Shown: positions 51,910-61,115 of the stretch, one piece after another
Position numbering within the stretch: the stretch's first letter is position 1
Layout of the letters: each line of letters starts with the position of its first letter
Assembly (NCBI GenBank): GCA_018701215.1
Contig: JABIWH010000028.1
Coordinates: 1 to 64,000 of the forward strand
DNA from: Rhodospirillaceae bacterium
Lineage (GTDB): Bacteria > Pseudomonadota > Alphaproteobacteria > GCA-2731375
DNA: 64,000 nucleotides
Direction of reading: 5' to 3'
Position numbers and translations under genes: made by a program
Notes under the pieces: generated by a model
Databases searched by the model: none
Seen by the model: only the letters and a program-made list of their open reading frames with translations
Told to the model about the DNA's origin: nothing

Positions 51910-53459
51910 CCGGGCCCGATAGGCGTTCGGTCAAACGTTTGGCAATCGGCGGTCTGGTCCATGAAACCGTCACTTTCCTGCCCCAGGAAACGGAGCTTGC
52001 GGCGTTTGAACACCGCGCCGTCCGTGGTGACGAGATCGCGCAGGCGTTTGCCGGATCCAATACGGTTTATGGCGGCTTTCTCCAGGTCTGTCAGGACAAT
52101 GATATCGCCGTGGAAGGTTTATTGGTGGCCGAATGCGCCCCTTCGGGACCGGTTGCCGGAGCGGCATTCGAGGCCATGGCCGATGAATTGGTCTCGCGCG
52201 CCGTGCTGTGGCGGGAAGAGGCGGATGGCTTGTTGCTGCACCTGCATGGCGCCATGGTCAGCCGCGGCGACACGGATCCCGAATACAGCTTGCTGCTGCG
52301 CCTGCGGGCGATTCTGGGCGATGATTATCCCATTGCCCTGGCCATGGATCTGCATGGCAACGTCGCCGTCGAAAAGGCCATGTTGGCCGATGTGGTCTGT
52401 GGCTTTCGCCGCAGCCCTCATACGGACATGGCGGAAACCGGCGAGCGCGCGGCCAAGCTGTTGCTAGGCAAGCTGGCGGGCGAGATCAAGCCGGTTACCG
52501 CTTTTGCCAGGCCCGGCCTGGTTTTGCCGTCAATCTTTACCGCGACGGAGGTCTCACCGTTAAGCGATATCATGGCGGAAATGCGGGCGGAAACAGAACA
52601 GGCGGGGATCCTGGATATCACCATATTCACCGGTTTCGCCTATGCCGACGTGCCGGCGATCGGGGCCACGGTGGTCGCCATCGCGGATGGTGATGAAGCC
52701 CTGGCCATCCGCACCGCCGAACGCCTGAGCGCGCGCCTGGCCGAGGCGCGAGAGGCTTTGTACCACACCGCCCCGCTGTATGATCCCGAAGCAGCCCTGC
52801 ACAAGGCCGCCGAGCTGCTGGCCGATGGCGTCCGTCCCGTGGTCCTGCTGGAACATGCCGACAGGGGTAACGATTCAACTCATCTGTTGGAAGCCATGCT
52901 GGCACGCGGGGCAAATCTGGGCCGCACGGCGGTGCCCTATTTACACGATCCCATCGGCGCCACGGCGGCAACCTCCAGCGGCGTCGGCAGCCAGTTGATG
53001 CTGACCTTGGGCGGCAAATCCTCGGAACTGGCGGGCCTGCCGCTGCTCTACACTGGCTATGTCAAGTTCGCCGGTCCCCTGCGCTACAAGATCACCGGGC
53101 CCTATCGTAATGGCGAAACGCTTGACCTGGGCCTCTCGGCGGTCATTGATAATGGCAAAATCGCGGTCATAGTTACCTCGGTCAGTTCATCGGCGGTGGA
53201 TACCGATCCGTTTACCCAATGCGGCCTGGATATCGATGAGTTCGATATCATCGCGCTACGCTCCAAGACGCATTTCCGGGCCGCTTACGAACCCATCGCC
53301 GGCGCTATATTGATTGTCGAAACGCCCGACTGGGGCCCGGCCGAGTTGACCACCCTGCCCTATCGTAACGCACCGCCTGGGGTTTATCCCATAACCATGG
53401 CGCCGCCCAACGATAGCTTTGAAGATGTATTCGATGATGGAACAAACAATGCAGACTGA
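51906..53459 (+). CDS. M81-family peptidase (MlrC-like)
   Basis: A 517-residue member of the M81/MlrC family, whose founder degrades linearised microcystin. The N-terminal DUF1485-type half contains IGGLVHETVTFLP with His and Glu, DGLLLHLHGAMVSRGDTDPE with the metal His, and MDLHGNVAVEKAML. The C-terminal half includes RPVVLLEHADRGNDSTHLLEAML. Physiological substrates in most bacteria are unknown, probably modified or beta-linked amino acids or peptides. It starts inside the nadK stop and overlaps the next gene by 11 bases, showing tight coupling. Confidence 0.88.
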   Translation: MTGPDRRSVKRLAIGGLVHETVTFLPQETELAAFEHRAVRGDEIAQAFAGSNTVYGGFLQVCQDNDIAVEGLLVAECAPSGPVAGAAFEAMADELVSRAVLWREEADGLLLHLHGAMVSRGDTDPEYSLLLRLRAILGDDYPIALAMDLHGNVAVEKAMLADVVCGFRRSPHTDMAETGERAAKLLLGKLAGEIKPVTAFARPGLVLPSIFTATEVSPLSDIMAEMRAETEQAGILDITIFTGFAYADVPAIGATVVAIADGDEALAIRTAERLSARLAEAREALYHTAPLYDPEAALHKAAELLADGVRPVVLLEHADRGNDSTHLLEAMLARGANLGRTAVPYLHDPIGATAATSSGVGSQLMLTLGGKSSELAGLPLLYTGYVKFAGPLRYKITGPYRNGETLDLGLSAVIDNGKIAVIVTSVSSSAVDTDPFTQCGLDIDEFDIIALRSKTHFRAAYEPIAGAILIVETPDWGPAELTTLPYRNAPPGVYPITMAPPNDSFEDVFDDGTNNAD

Positions 53460-54693
53460 AGCCATGCCAAGCTGGCGCAACGTGTCCGAGGAACGGCCAA
53501 CCTTCGTGACCCACCTGGAATGCGGGCTAAGCGGCGAGGAGGTCCCGGCGGACCGCCTGCACGGGCTTTCATCCGTCGGGCGGCCCTTTTTGGTCCGTTA
53601 TGATCTGGCTGGCCTGGCCCAAAGCCTGAGCAAGGAAACCCTGGCCGCACGGCCGCCCGATATGTGGCGTTATCGGGAATTCCTGCCGGTCCGCTCGACG
53701 GACAATATCATCTCGTTGGGCGAATGCATGACGCCCCTGATGCCGGCGCCGGGCGTGAATGGTGATTTATGGATCAAGGACGAAGGCCGCCTGCCCACGG
53801 GCTCGTTCAAGGCACGGGGTCTGTGTCTGGCCGTCTCCATGGCCAAGGAACTGGGTGTCACCCGCATGGCCATGCCCACCAACGGCAACGCCGGCGCGGC
53901 CATGGCGGCCTATTGCCAAAGTGCGGGGATGGAGGCCTTTATCTTTTGTCCCGATGATACGCCCGAGACTAATATCCGCGAGATTGCTCTGCAAGGGGCG
54001 CGGGTCTTTTGCGTCAACGGCTTGATCAATGATTGCGGCAAGATCGTCGGCGACGGCAAGGAGGCCATGGGCTGGTTCGACGCCTCGACCCTGAAAGAGC
54101 CCTATCGGATCGAGGGTAAGAAAACCATGGGTCTGGAACTGGCCGAACAGTGCGGTTGGCAATTGCCCGATGCGATCTTTTATCCGACCGGCGGCGGCAC
54201 CGGCCTGATCGGCATGTGGAAGGCATTTGACGAATTGGAGGCCATGGGCTGGATCGGCTCCGAGCGGCCCAAGATGATCGCGGTGCAGGCGTCGGGCTGC
54301 GCGCCCATCGTCAAGGCATTTGACGACGGTGTCGAACATGCGGACCTTTGGCCCGATGCCCACACCATGGCCGCCGGCATCCGGGTCCCGGCGGCGGTGG
54401 GTGATTTCCTGATCCTGCGCGCGGTGCGCCAATCAGGCGGCTTCGCCATCGCCATTGACGACGAGGATATCTTCGCCGCCCGCGATGATATGTCCAGGAA
54501 TGGCGGCATGTTGCTGTGCCCGGAAGGGGCGGCAACTTACGCGGCCTGGAAGGCCGCCGTAAGGGACGGCAGGATCAGCGCCCAGGATCGTAGCATTCTG
54601 TTCAATTGCGCCACCGGCCTGAAATATCCCATGCCCGAAGCCGGCACCACCCTGGACCGTCATAAACCCATCGACTATGGAGCCTTGGCATGA
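53449..54693 (+). CDS. Threonine synthase-like PLP enzyme
   Basis: A 414-residue fold-type II PLP enzyme. After a short N-terminal zinc-like segment with one Cys (HLECGLSGEEV), the PLP lysine lies in PTGSFKARGL. Other motifs are PTNGNAGAAMAAYCQSAG, the phosphate cup PTGGGTGLIG, and CPEGAATYAAWKA. It resembles threonine synthase but lies in an operon with a peptidase, deacylase and permease, so it may act on a phosphorylated or hydroxylated amino acid from that pathway instead. GATGG 8 bases before supports ATG 53449; ATGs at 53419 and 53434 are possible. It overlaps the next gene by 4 bases. Confidence 0.85.
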   Translation: MQTEAMPSWRNVSEERPTFVTHLECGLSGEEVPADRLHGLSSVGRPFLVRYDLAGLAQSLSKETLAARPPDMWRYREFLPVRSTDNIISLGECMTPLMPAPGVNGDLWIKDEGRLPTGSFKARGLCLAVSMAKELGVTRMAMPTNGNAGAAMAAYCQSAGMEAFIFCPDDTPETNIREIALQGARVFCVNGLINDCGKIVGDGKEAMGWFDASTLKEPYRIEGKKTMGLELAEQCGWQLPDAIFYPTGGGTGLIGMWKAFDELEAMGWIGSERPKMIAVQASGCAPIVKAFDDGVEHADLWPDAHTMAAGIRVPAAVGDFLILRAVRQSGGFAIAIDDEDIFAARDDMSRNGGMLLCPEGAATYAAWKAAVRDGRISAQDRSILFNCATGLKYPMPEAGTTLDRHKPIDYGALA

Positions 54694-55631
54694 CAGCCGA
54701 GTTGGAATTGCTGCCCATCGATATCTCCGGCTATCGCGCCGGCAATACGGGGGTCGATTATGTCCACCGCTTTGACAGCGGACAGCCGGGGCCGAATGTC
54801 CTGATCACCGCCCTGACCCATGGCAACGAGGTTTGCGGCGCCCATGCTCTGGCGGTACTGTTCGAGAATAGTATCCGTCCCGCCAAAGGCGTCCTGACGC
54901 TCTGTTTTAACAATGTCGATGCCTACCATTCCTTTGCTGCGGACAATCCCGGCGCCTCGCGCTTCGTGGACGAGGATTTCAACCGCCTGTGGTCCGATGA
55001 AATCCTTGATGGCGAGCGTCAGTCCTCGGAATTGACCCGGGCTCGGCAGGTACGCGGCGCGGTCGCGGAGGCGGATTACCTGCTGGATTTGCATTCCATG
55101 CATTTGCCCAGCCCGGCCCTGATGCTGTGCGGCACCGCCGCCAAGGGCCGGCGCCTGGCCATGGCCATGGGTGTGCCCGAATATGTGGTCGCCGATCCGG
55201 GCCATGCCGCCGGCCCGCGCATGCGCGATTACGGGTCATTTGCCGTGGACAGCGGAGACAAAACCGCGCTGTTAATTGAATGCGGACAGCATTGGCAGGA
55301 TACATCCCGCCAGGTTGCCATCCACGCGGTGTTCCATTTTCTTGATGCCCTGGGTGCTATCGGCCGGGACACCGCCGCGCCCTATCTAGCCGACAGCCCC
55401 GCGCCCCAGCGGATGATCGAAGTGGTCGGACCGATCACCATTCAGACCGACGCCTTCCGCTTTACCGACGGCTTCACCGGCCTGGAAGTCATCACCCAGA
55501 CCGGTACGGTGATCGGCCATGACGGCGCCCAACCGGTCGTGACCCCCCATGATGATTGTGTCCTGGTCATGCCAACCCACCGCCCCCGCGTGGGCCAGAC
55601 CGCGGTGCGCCTTGGCCGCTTCATCGACTAG
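54690..55631 (+). CDS. Succinylglutamate desuccinylase/aspartoacylase-family deacylase
   Basis: A 313-residue M14-type zinc amidohydrolase of the AstE/AspA group, cleaving an N-acyl group from an amino acid. The zinc site begins with THGNEVCG (His and Glu) and is completed by the His in LLDLHSMHLPS. The substrate Arg is in DEDFNRLW, and the catalytic Glu in LIECGQHW. The C-terminal domain (RPRVGQTAVRLGR) is the usual beta-sandwich. Its start overlaps the threonine synthase-like stop (ATGA). Together with the peptidase and permease it points to use of an N-acylated amino acid. Confidence 0.88.
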   Translation: MTAELELLPIDISGYRAGNTGVDYVHRFDSGQPGPNVLITALTHGNEVCGAHALAVLFENSIRPAKGVLTLCFNNVDAYHSFAADNPGASRFVDEDFNRLWSDEILDGERQSSELTRARQVRGAVAEADYLLDLHSMHLPSPALMLCGTAAKGRRLAMAMGVPEYVVADPGHAAGPRMRDYGSFAVDSGDKTALLIECGQHWQDTSRQVAIHAVFHFLDALGAIGRDTAAPYLADSPAPQRMIEVVGPITIQTDAFRFTDGFTGLEVITQTGTVIGHDGAQPVVTPHDDCVLVMPTHRPRVGQTAVRLGRFID

Positions 55632-55638
55632 ACTGCGT

Positions 55639-56703
55639 ATGGGCCTTGCCGTCCGGTTGATCTTTTCCATCGCGCTGGGTGCCGTCGGCGGCGCGGTGTT
55701 TTATTATTTTAACCTGCCGCTTGCCTGGATGCTGGGCAGCATGACCATCACCACCATTGCCGCCCTTGCGGGCGCGCCGATCGCCCTGCACATGCCGACC
55801 CGCCTTTCCATGACGGCGGTCCTGGGAACTTTGCTGGGCAGCGCCTTCACGCCGCAAATTCTGCAGCAACTGCAACACTGGGGCGCCGGGGCCCTAACCA
55901 TCGCCCTCTTCGTCACCTTGATGACGGCGCTCGCGGTGACCTTCCTGATGCGGGTCGGCGGCATGGACAGGGCGACGGCTTATTTCTCCGGCACGCCCGG
56001 GGGCCTGGGCGAGATGACCATCGTGGGCGAGCGTATGGGCGGCGATACGCCCACCATTGCCCTGGTGCATGCCACGCGGATTTTCGTGGTGGTTTTCCTC
56101 CTGCCGCTGTTTCTGGCGGGCATCGCGGATCTGGATGTTCCCAACACGGCCCGGGTGCTGGCCAGCCGGCCGGCGGCACATGGGGGTGAGTTGGCGATTC
56201 TGGCGGCCTGCGCCGTGGTGGGATACATCCTTGGGCAGAAACTGCCCCTGCCCGGCAGTCAGATTTTCATCCCCATGGTGGTCTCCGCCGCCGCCTATCT
56301 GGCGGGTTTCGTCGAGGGCCGGCCACCCGCCGAAGTCATCGCGGTGGCGCAGGTGGTGATCGGCGCCGCCATCGGGGCAAGGTTTGTCGGCCTCAATCTG
56401 CGCAAGATGGCCCGGCCGATCATTCTGGGGGTGATTTCGGCCCTTGGCATGCTGGCCTTGGCCACGGCCTTTGCCTATGTGGCCGCACCCATCCTTGGTC
56501 TGCCGATGTATGCGCTTTTGTTGGCGCTATCGCCCGGCGGTCTGGCGGAAATGAGCCTGATCGCCCTGGCCCTGGACGTGGATACGGCCTTTGTCGCCAC
56601 CATGCACCTGGTGCGGATTATACTGATCGTTACCCTGGCGCCGATTTTCTTCCGCGCCATGGGCTGGAAGGCGGAAAAACCAACGACGGGCGGCGGCAAT
56701 TGA
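55639..56703 (+). CDS. AbrB/ammonia monooxygenase-family membrane permease
   Basis: A 354-residue inner-membrane protein with about ten helices in two AbrB-type repeats. It starts LIFSIALGAVGGAVFYYFNLPLAWMLGSM and contains GTPGGLGEMTIVGERMGGD and the second-half ALSPGGLAEMSLIALALDVD, the duplicated glycine-rich motif of the family. Members are annotated as transport regulators or putative permeases. I chose ATG 55639, 8 bases after the deacylase stop; the longer frame from 55549 is antisense-like shadow. As the last gene of the nadK-M81-ThrC-AstE run it may import the substrate. Confidence 0.85.
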   Translation: MGLAVRLIFSIALGAVGGAVFYYFNLPLAWMLGSMTITTIAALAGAPIALHMPTRLSMTAVLGTLLGSAFTPQILQQLQHWGAGALTIALFVTLMTALAVTFLMRVGGMDRATAYFSGTPGGLGEMTIVGERMGGDTPTIALVHATRIFVVVFLLPLFLAGIADLDVPNTARVLASRPAAHGGELAILAACAVVGYILGQKLPLPGSQIFIPMVVSAAAYLAGFVEGRPPAEVIAVAQVVIGAAIGARFVGLNLRKMARPIILGVISALGMLALATAFAYVAAPILGLPMYALLLALSPGGLAEMSLIALALDVDTAFVATMHLVRIILIVTLAPIFFRAMGWKAEKPTTGGGN

Positions 56704-56834
56704 ACTCCCGAGACGGGCGATATCCAGCCGTTTGAAATTCAGCCATACATTCAATACGTTAGAACAGATTCAAGCGCCCAAAACTGCGCCAAAGGCTGGA
56801 AAAATTCGAACCTACTCCGTTTTGGGTAGCAGCC

Positions 56835-56849
56835 TTGCCTTTAAGGCAA
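56835..56849. promoter_or_regulatory. 15-bp perfect palindrome TTGCCTT-T-AAGGCAA
   Basis: A perfect inverted repeat in the 213-base spacer between the AbrB gene and the pentapeptide gene, 68 bases before the latter's start. It could be an operator. It is followed by TCTTTACTTC, so a weak terminator for the operon is also possible. Nothing else stands out in the spacer. Confidence 0.4.
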
Positions 56850-56916
56850 TCTTTACTTCAACGGAGCATTATGCCCTTGGGCTACCTGCGCCCAGTTCAG
56901 CAGTTCGGATCACTAA

Positions 56917-58197
56917 ATGATTACGCAAGAAATTCAGCTCACTCTGGCGCGCCACCAGCGATGGCTTGATGGCAATCCAGGCGGCGCCAGGGCGAACTTT
57001 TCCCTGCAGGAACTGGAGGGCATGGATTTCGGCGGCGCCAATCTGACACAGGCCAAACTGACCGGCGCACAATTGTCCGAGGCCATGCTCAGCAAAGTCA
57101 ATTTTCATAAAGCCGATCTGTTCGCCGCCGATTTGCGTAATACCGACTTGACCGGTGCCGATCTGTCCAATTGCGATCTGCGCGGCACGCAATTGCGCGG
57201 TGCGGATTTGACCGACGCCAACCTGTTTGGCGCCGATCTACGCGACGGCACCTTGATGACGGCGAACGAAGACGGCGGCACCTCGGTTGCCAACGCCGAA
57301 ATGAGCTCGCTTGAGTTAGAGCGCGGCTCGCTGAAAGGCGCCAATCTGTCCGGTGCGCGGCTGGCCAGCTCGGTCCTAACACAAACGGACTTGTCCGGTG
57401 CCATCCTGACCAATGCGGTTCTCACCGATGCCGATCTCAGCGGCTCGTTGCTGGATGGAGCTGATCTTAGCGGCGCTGATCTTAGCGGCGCCAATCTTGA
57501 AGGCGCCAATCTGGGCTCTGTTAATTTAAAGGGCGTGATCGTCGCCAACACCAATATGCGTGGCGTCAAGCTGGCCAACACCTCCATGGAGGGCGTGGAT
57601 CTGTCCGGCGCCGATCTGACGGGCGCTGAAATCGTCATTTCCGTCGACAGCCTGCCCGACGACCTGCGCGACACCATCCGGGCGCACGAAGAATGGATGG
57701 CCAGCTTTGGCGCCAAGGGTAAACGCGCGGTGATGGATGGCGCGGAATTGGACAACGTGGATTTCTCCGGCATCAATCTATCCGGAGCTTCGCTGGTCGG
57801 GGCCTCAATGACCGGCGCGCGTTTTCTAGGTTCATCCCTGAACATGACCGATCTGTCCGGCGCCAATCTATATAAGAGCAAAATGGACCGGGCCGAGATG
57901 AATGGCACCAATCTGTCCGGCGCCGATCTGACCGAGGCCAGCCAATCCGAGGCCGATATCTCGGCCGCCGATATCAAGGACCGAGACGGCAATTCCACCG
58001 GCCGCTCCTGGCCCGCGAACCTGACCGACGCCAACCTAAGCCGCAGCAATCTGGCCGCCGCCTTGTTGTGCGGCGCCAATCTATCGGGCTGCAATTTCAA
58101 TGGCGCCAATCTACGCGGCGCCGATCTATCCGACTCCGCGATCGACGGCGCCAAACTACAAGGCGCCATCATCACCGAGGCGAAGCTGCCGAGCTAG
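56917..58197 (+). CDS. Pentapeptide-repeat protein
   Basis: A 426-residue right-handed quadrilateral beta-helix protein built from A(D/N)LxX repeats, about 60 in all. There are two modules. Each starts with a short helical cap containing H-x2-W (AR-HQRWLDG near residue 10 and AHEEWMASFG near 250), then RA-x5-EL-x3-DF and a run of pentapeptides. A charged break at about 355-370 (DRDGNSTGRSWP) interrupts the second run. There is no signal peptide. Such proteins may bind DNA-mimicking or gyrase targets, or act as scaffolds; function unknown. Confidence 0.88.
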   Translation: MITQEIQLTLARHQRWLDGNPGGARANFSLQELEGMDFGGANLTQAKLTGAQLSEAMLSKVNFHKADLFAADLRNTDLTGADLSNCDLRGTQLRGADLTDANLFGADLRDGTLMTANEDGGTSVANAEMSSLELERGSLKGANLSGARLASSVLTQTDLSGAILTNAVLTDADLSGSLLDGADLSGADLSGANLEGANLGSVNLKGVIVANTNMRGVKLANTSMEGVDLSGADLTGAEIVISVDSLPDDLRDTIRAHEEWMASFGAKGKRAVMDGAELDNVDFSGINLSGASLVGASMTGARFLGSSLNMTDLSGANLYKSKMDRAEMNGTNLSGADLTEASQSEADISAADIKDRDGNSTGRSWPANLTDANLSRSNLAAALLCGANLSGCNFNGANLRGADLSDSAIDGAKLQGAIITEAKLPS

Positions 58198-58252
58198 CCC
58201 TTCCCATCACGCCTCGCAGACGCCACTATGGCGGCACAATCGAAAGCGTGTG

Positions 58253-59200
58253 ATGAAGAACAATCCCGACCAAGCTTGGCAGGAGCAACGCCTGTCGATG
58301 GAACAAGGCCGCCATAAGGCCACGCCGGGCGGCCCCATACCGCACCGAAAATGGGTCCAGATGGACCCCGCGCTTCGGCTCTTCGAGCATTTGTTGCGCC
58401 TTTCGGGGTTGCATGGGCGCGGGCGGGCCAATGCGCTGAATATCGGGCTAAAGCCCCTTGCTTTAACCTTGCCCAATCTGCCCGCGGCCTTTGACGGCTA
58501 CCGCATCCTGCACATCAGCGATCCGCATTTGGATCTGCTGCCTGAGCTGGGCCAGCGGATCGCCGCATTGCTAAGTGGTGTTTCGGCCGATTTAGTTTTG
58601 CTGGGCGGCGATTACCGCGACGGCCACCATGAACCGCCGGCGGCGGGCCTCGCCCTGCTGCGCCCCATCCTGGACGCCGTTGACACCCGTGACGGCTGTT
58701 TCGCTATTCTGGGCAACCATGATCCAGCCGCCGCCGTGCCCCTTCTGGAAGACATGGGGGTGCAGGTTCTGCTCAACCAAACGGTCAGCATCGAACGGGA
58801 CAAAGACGTGCTGCACCTGACCGGCCTGGACGATGTGCACGCATTTTATACGGATGCGGCGTTGTCCGCACTAAACGAGCCATTTTTGGGTTGCCGCATC
58901 GCCGCCGTGCATTCCGCCGAGGCCGCCGATCTGGCCGCCGCCGCCGGCATCGACCTGTATTTGTGCGGCCATACCCACGGCGGCCAGATCCGTCTGCCTT
59001 GGGGCCATGCGCCAGTAAAGAACTTGAGCCGCTGCCGGGAATACCAACACGGCCTTTGGCGGCATGAGCAAATGACCGGCTATACCTCGGCGGGCGCCGG
59101 GGTCAGCTGTATACCGATCCGCTACAACTGTCCGCCGGAAGTGACATTGATTACCTTGCACCGGCCCGGAAGCACCCTGGCAAATCCCGAAAGTCCTTGA
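58253..59200 (+). CDS. Metallophosphoesterase (YkuE/LpxH-like)
   Basis: A 315-residue calcineurin-like phosphoesterase. All five metal-site blocks are present: ILHISDPHLD, LGGDYRDG, ILGNHDPAA, AVHSAEAADL and LCGHTHGGQIRLP. The order and the N-terminal helical extension with LFEHLLRLSGLHGRGRANAL fit the YkuE-like group acting on membrane-linked substrates, although no membrane helix is visible. ATG 58253 was chosen because homology begins near there; the longer frame from 58100 overlaps the pentapeptide gene in another frame. The substrate is unknown. Confidence 0.87.
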   Translation: MKNNPDQAWQEQRLSMEQGRHKATPGGPIPHRKWVQMDPALRLFEHLLRLSGLHGRGRANALNIGLKPLALTLPNLPAAFDGYRILHISDPHLDLLPELGQRIAALLSGVSADLVLLGGDYRDGHHEPPAAGLALLRPILDAVDTRDGCFAILGNHDPAAAVPLLEDMGVQVLLNQTVSIERDKDVLHLTGLDDVHAFYTDAALSALNEPFLGCRIAAVHSAEAADLAAAAGIDLYLCGHTHGGQIRLPWGHAPVKNLSRCREYQHGLWRHEQMTGYTSAGAGVSCIPIRYNCPPEVTLITLHRPGSTLANPESP

Positions 59201-59251
59201 TATTACTTGGTATCGTGACAACGTTTCACGGACGATTTGACGGATGGCGGC

Positions 59252-59716
59252 ATGAGCGAAATGGAAACCAACGAACTAAGCCAACTGGGCCGGATGGTCG
59301 AGGCACCGCAATCACCCGAGGCAGCCGTGCTGGAGAGGGTGGCGAACCCGCATGTAGGCGATGATTATCTGATCCGTTTTGCCTGCCCGGAATTTACCTC
59401 CGTCTGCCCGGTGACTGGACAGCCCGATTTCGCCCATCTGGTGATCGACTATCTGCCAGGCGAGTGGATCGTCGAAAGCAAATCCCTGAAGCTATATCTC
59501 GCCGCGCATCGCAATCACGCCGCCTTTCATGAAGGCTGCACGGTGGCGATCGCCAAACGGCTGATCGAACTGCTGACCCCGAAATGGCTGCGTATCGGTG
59601 GTTACTGGTATCCCCGCGGCGGCATCCCCATCGATGTCTTTTACGCTACGGGAGAACCGCCCCAGGGGGTTTGGATACCGGACCAAGGTGTCGCGCCATA
59701 TCGGGGACGGGGCTAA
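59252..59716 (+). CDS. queF: NADPH-dependent 7-cyano-7-deazaguanine reductase
   Basis: A 154-residue unimodular QueF reducing preQ0 nitrile to preQ1 amine in queuosine biosynthesis. The nucleophile Cys52 sits in FTSVCPVTGQPDF with Asp59, and Glu75 is in VESKSLKLYL. Length and motifs match the short type. I use ATG 59252, which follows GGATGGCGG; a TTG at 59237 would add five residues. It is the only queuosine gene in the window. It lies 51 bases after the phosphoesterase and 31 bases before the trans-sulfuration gene, all co-oriented. Confidence 0.95.
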   Translation: MSEMETNELSQLGRMVEAPQSPEAAVLERVANPHVGDDYLIRFACPEFTSVCPVTGQPDFAHLVIDYLPGEWIVESKSLKLYLAAHRNHAAFHEGCTVAIAKRLIELLTPKWLRIGGYWYPRGGIPIDVFYATGEPPQGVWIPDQGVAPYRGRG

Positions 59717-59747
59717 AAACCGGCACCATAATAAAAGGTCGAAAAAC

Positions 59748-60905
59748 ATGTCACGCAACCGCCACGGCATCGCCACCCGCGCCATTCACGCGGGCCAGGA
59801 ACCTGACCCAACCACCGGCGCCATCATGGTACCGATCTATGCCACTTCCACCTATGTTCAGGACAGTCCCGGCGTCCACAAGGGCTATGAATATTCCCGC
59901 AGCCAGAACCCGACCCGGATGGCCTATGAAGCCTGCGTCGCGGATCTGGAAAACGGCGCCCAGGGCTATGCCTTCGCCTCCGGACTGGCGGCCTCGGCAA
60001 CGGTGCTGGAACTACTCGACAGCGGCGATCACGTGATTGCCATGGATGATCTTTACGGCGGCACCTATCGCCTGTTCCAGGACGTGCGCAAACGATCCGC
60101 TGGCCTGGAATTCAGCTATGTGGATCTGTCTGACGCCGCGGCATTGGAAGCGGCCATCCGTCCGGAAACCAAGATGATCTGGATCGAAAGTCCCACAAAT
60201 CCCATGTTGCGCCTGGTGGATTTCACCGCCATCGCCCGTGTCGCCGCGCCGAAAGGCATCCTGTGCGTGGCCGACAACACTTTCGCCTCGCCCGTGGCGC
60301 AACGGCCGCTGGATTTCGGCTTTGATATGGTGGTGCATTCGGCGACGAAATATCTGAACGGCCACTCAGACATGGTGGGCGGCATGGTGGTGGCCCGTGA
60401 CGATAGCGACCTGCGCGAACGGCTGGCCTATCTGCATAACGCGGTCGGCTCCATCGCCGGGCCGTTTGATGCTTTTCTGGCCATGCGGGGCCTGAAGACC
60501 CTGCCCCTGCGCATCCAGCGCCACAGCGAGAATGCCATGGCCATCGCGGAATTCTTGCAAGGCCATGACGATGTGGAAACGGTCTACTACCCCGGCCTGC
60601 CCAGCCACCCACAGCATCAGCTGGCCGTGCGGCAGATGGATTATTTCGGCGGCATGGTGACCGCCGTCCTGAAAGGCGGCCTGGACAAGAGCCGCCGTTT
60701 CCTGGAACGCACCACGCTGTTCTCGCTGGCCGAAAGCCTGGGCGGGGTGGAAAGCCTGATCGAACATCCCGCCATCATGACGCATGCCTCTATTCCCCCC
60801 GAGATCCGTGCCGAGCTGGGGATCAGCGATGGCCTCGTGCGCCTGTCTGTTGGTATCGAGGATGGCGAAGATCTTCTAAATGATCTAGAATATGCTTTAG
60901 AATAA
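59748..60905 (+). CDS. Trans-sulfuration PLP enzyme (cystathionine beta/gamma-lyase or synthase)
   Basis: A 385-residue Cys/Met-metabolism PLP enzyme. PLP-binding Lys201 lies in HSATKYLNGHSD. The substrate segments YSRSQNPTRMAYE, FASGLAASATVLELL and the late SLAESLGGVESLIEHPA are typical. The branch between cystathionine gamma-synthase, gamma-lyase and O-acylhomoserine sulfhydrylase is not settled by motifs alone. ATG 59748 is preceded by AAAAGG; the frame is open 150 bases upstream in queF DNA but that is out of frame with queF. Good match throughout. Confidence 0.92.
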   Translation: MSRNRHGIATRAIHAGQEPDPTTGAIMVPIYATSTYVQDSPGVHKGYEYSRSQNPTRMAYEACVADLENGAQGYAFASGLAASATVLELLDSGDHVIAMDDLYGGTYRLFQDVRKRSAGLEFSYVDLSDAAALEAAIRPETKMIWIESPTNPMLRLVDFTAIARVAAPKGILCVADNTFASPVAQRPLDFGFDMVVHSATKYLNGHSDMVGGMVVARDDSDLRERLAYLHNAVGSIAGPFDAFLAMRGLKTLPLRIQRHSENAMAIAEFLQGHDDVETVYYPGLPSHPQHQLAVRQMDYFGGMVTAVLKGGLDKSRRFLERTTLFSLAESLGGVESLIEHPAIMTHASIPPEIRAELGISDGLVRLSVGIEDGEDLLNDLEYALE

Positions 60906-60935
60906 TATACTTATTTGGCTTTCCGAATCTAATAC

Positions 60936-61115
60936 ATGAATATAAATAACATCAAATTGCCCCGCTGGCGGCATTCTCCATTGCTGTTCGCCGTTGCCGT
61001 GGCCGTATTCCTGTGGTGGCTGGGGCCGACTGGGCTGGCCATATTCTGGCCGCTGGCTCTGGCCGCCCTGTTCGCGGTGGGTCTGTGGATTCTGGGACTG
61101 CGGCGCAATGCGTAA
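60936..61115 (+). CDS. Small 59-residue membrane protein
   Basis: A 59-residue frame: Met at 60936, basic start (KLPRWRHS), then two hydrophobic helices (FAVAVAVFLWWLG and LAIFWPLALAALFAVGLWIL), and a C-terminal LRRNA. Charge distribution fits a two-helix inner-membrane peptide with both ends inside. The preceding AT-rich stretch could hold a promoter. Its last 8 bases overlap the start of the M15-like gene, so the two may be translationally linked. No family is recognised. It is short but coherent. Confidence 0.55.
   Translation: MNINNIKLPRWRHSPLLFAVAVAVFLWWLGPTGLAIFWPLALAALFAVGLWILGLRRNA

Noticed and set aside
59598..59747. Upstream extension of the trans-sulfuration gene
   Set aside because: Overlaps queF in another frame; homology starts at the ATG at 59748.
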